A model generated the notes under the pieces. That model worked only from the letters and a program-made list of their open reading frames with translations, was not told where the DNA came from and made no database searches. From Verrucomicrobiota bacterium (GTDB lineage Bacteria > Verrucomicrobiota > Verrucomicrobiia > Chthoniobacterales > SZAS-18), in contig JAFAXH010000113.1 in the NCBI GenBank assembly GCA_019241085.1, forward strand, positions 1 through 35,749: a DNA stretch of 35,749 nt, in the 5' to 3' direction. This document shows positions 35,699-35,749 of the stretch, piece after piece. Position 1 is the first letter of the stretch, and each line of letters begins with the position of its first letter. Both the position numbers and the translations under genes were made by a program.

Positions 35699-35726
35699 AG
35701 CATACATCGGCGGCGTCGGCCCGCAA
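35699..35726 (-). promoter_or_regulatory. Candidate promoter of tRNA-Ser
   Basis: On the minus strand TTGCGG (-35) and TATGCT (-10) are separated by 16 bases and lie 38 bases before the 5' end of the mature tRNA, a normal distance for a tRNA precursor. Confidence 0.4.
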
Positions 35727-35749
35727 TGCGCGGGTTGCGCAAAACGCGA

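Overview
The window is GC-rich bacterial chromosome. It looks like a Gram-negative, diderm organism: it has an LptF/LptG-type LPS-export permease, a Wzt-like polysaccharide ABC ATPase, lipoproteins, and many exported proteins whose signal peptides end in an A-x-A type site. The mix of genes (a dnaG-rpoD pair without rpsU, Ser/Lys/Ala-rich tails on housekeeping proteins, a beta-helix family starting like the widespread 'TRTWVSG-GDDANPC' secreted proteins) suggests Verrucomicrobiota or a relative. That placement is inference; there is no rRNA or marker that settles it.

Layout. 1-8.6 kb: mostly independent metabolic and hypothetical genes (class I amidotransferase/peptidase C26, transglutaminase-like protein, DUF2721 protein, a polysialyltransferase-like glycosyltransferase, PEP carboxylase, two small exported proteins), with two copies of a dispersed palindromic repeat. 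8.7-19.4 kb: an accessory surface-protein island with seven secreted right-handed beta-helix paralogues (five in direct tandem), two paralogous WG-repeat lipoproteins and a small alkaline-phosphatase-superfamily hydrolase. 19.4-23.5 kb: a two-gene, translationally coupled unit encoding a Wzt-like ABC ATPase and a sulfotransferase fused to a long coiled coil. 23.6-26.5 kb: a membrane-anchored hypothetical protein, tRNA-Val(CAC), a VanZ-family protein and UV-damage endonuclease UvsE. 26.5-34.7 kb: core genes, with dnaG, rpoD and an MscS/cyclic-nucleotide-binding channel in one leftward run, an LptF/G permease running the other way, and a DAHP synthase. 34.9-35.7 kb: a small exported protein and tRNA-Ser(GGA).

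Two things stand out. First, the ABC ATPase plus sulfotransferase-coiled-coil pair has the architecture expected of a chain-terminator/molecular-ruler system for an O-polysaccharide, analogous to WbdD-Wzt but with sulfate as the proposed cap. Second, the beta-helix array has conserved first and last parts, a diversified middle, an orphaned 3' end between two copies, and a shared pre-start motif (CGATACT-N5-CATGAAA) whose geometry fits leaderless transcription. A third, smaller point is that the DAHP synthase has Gln where the family normally has its metal-binding His.
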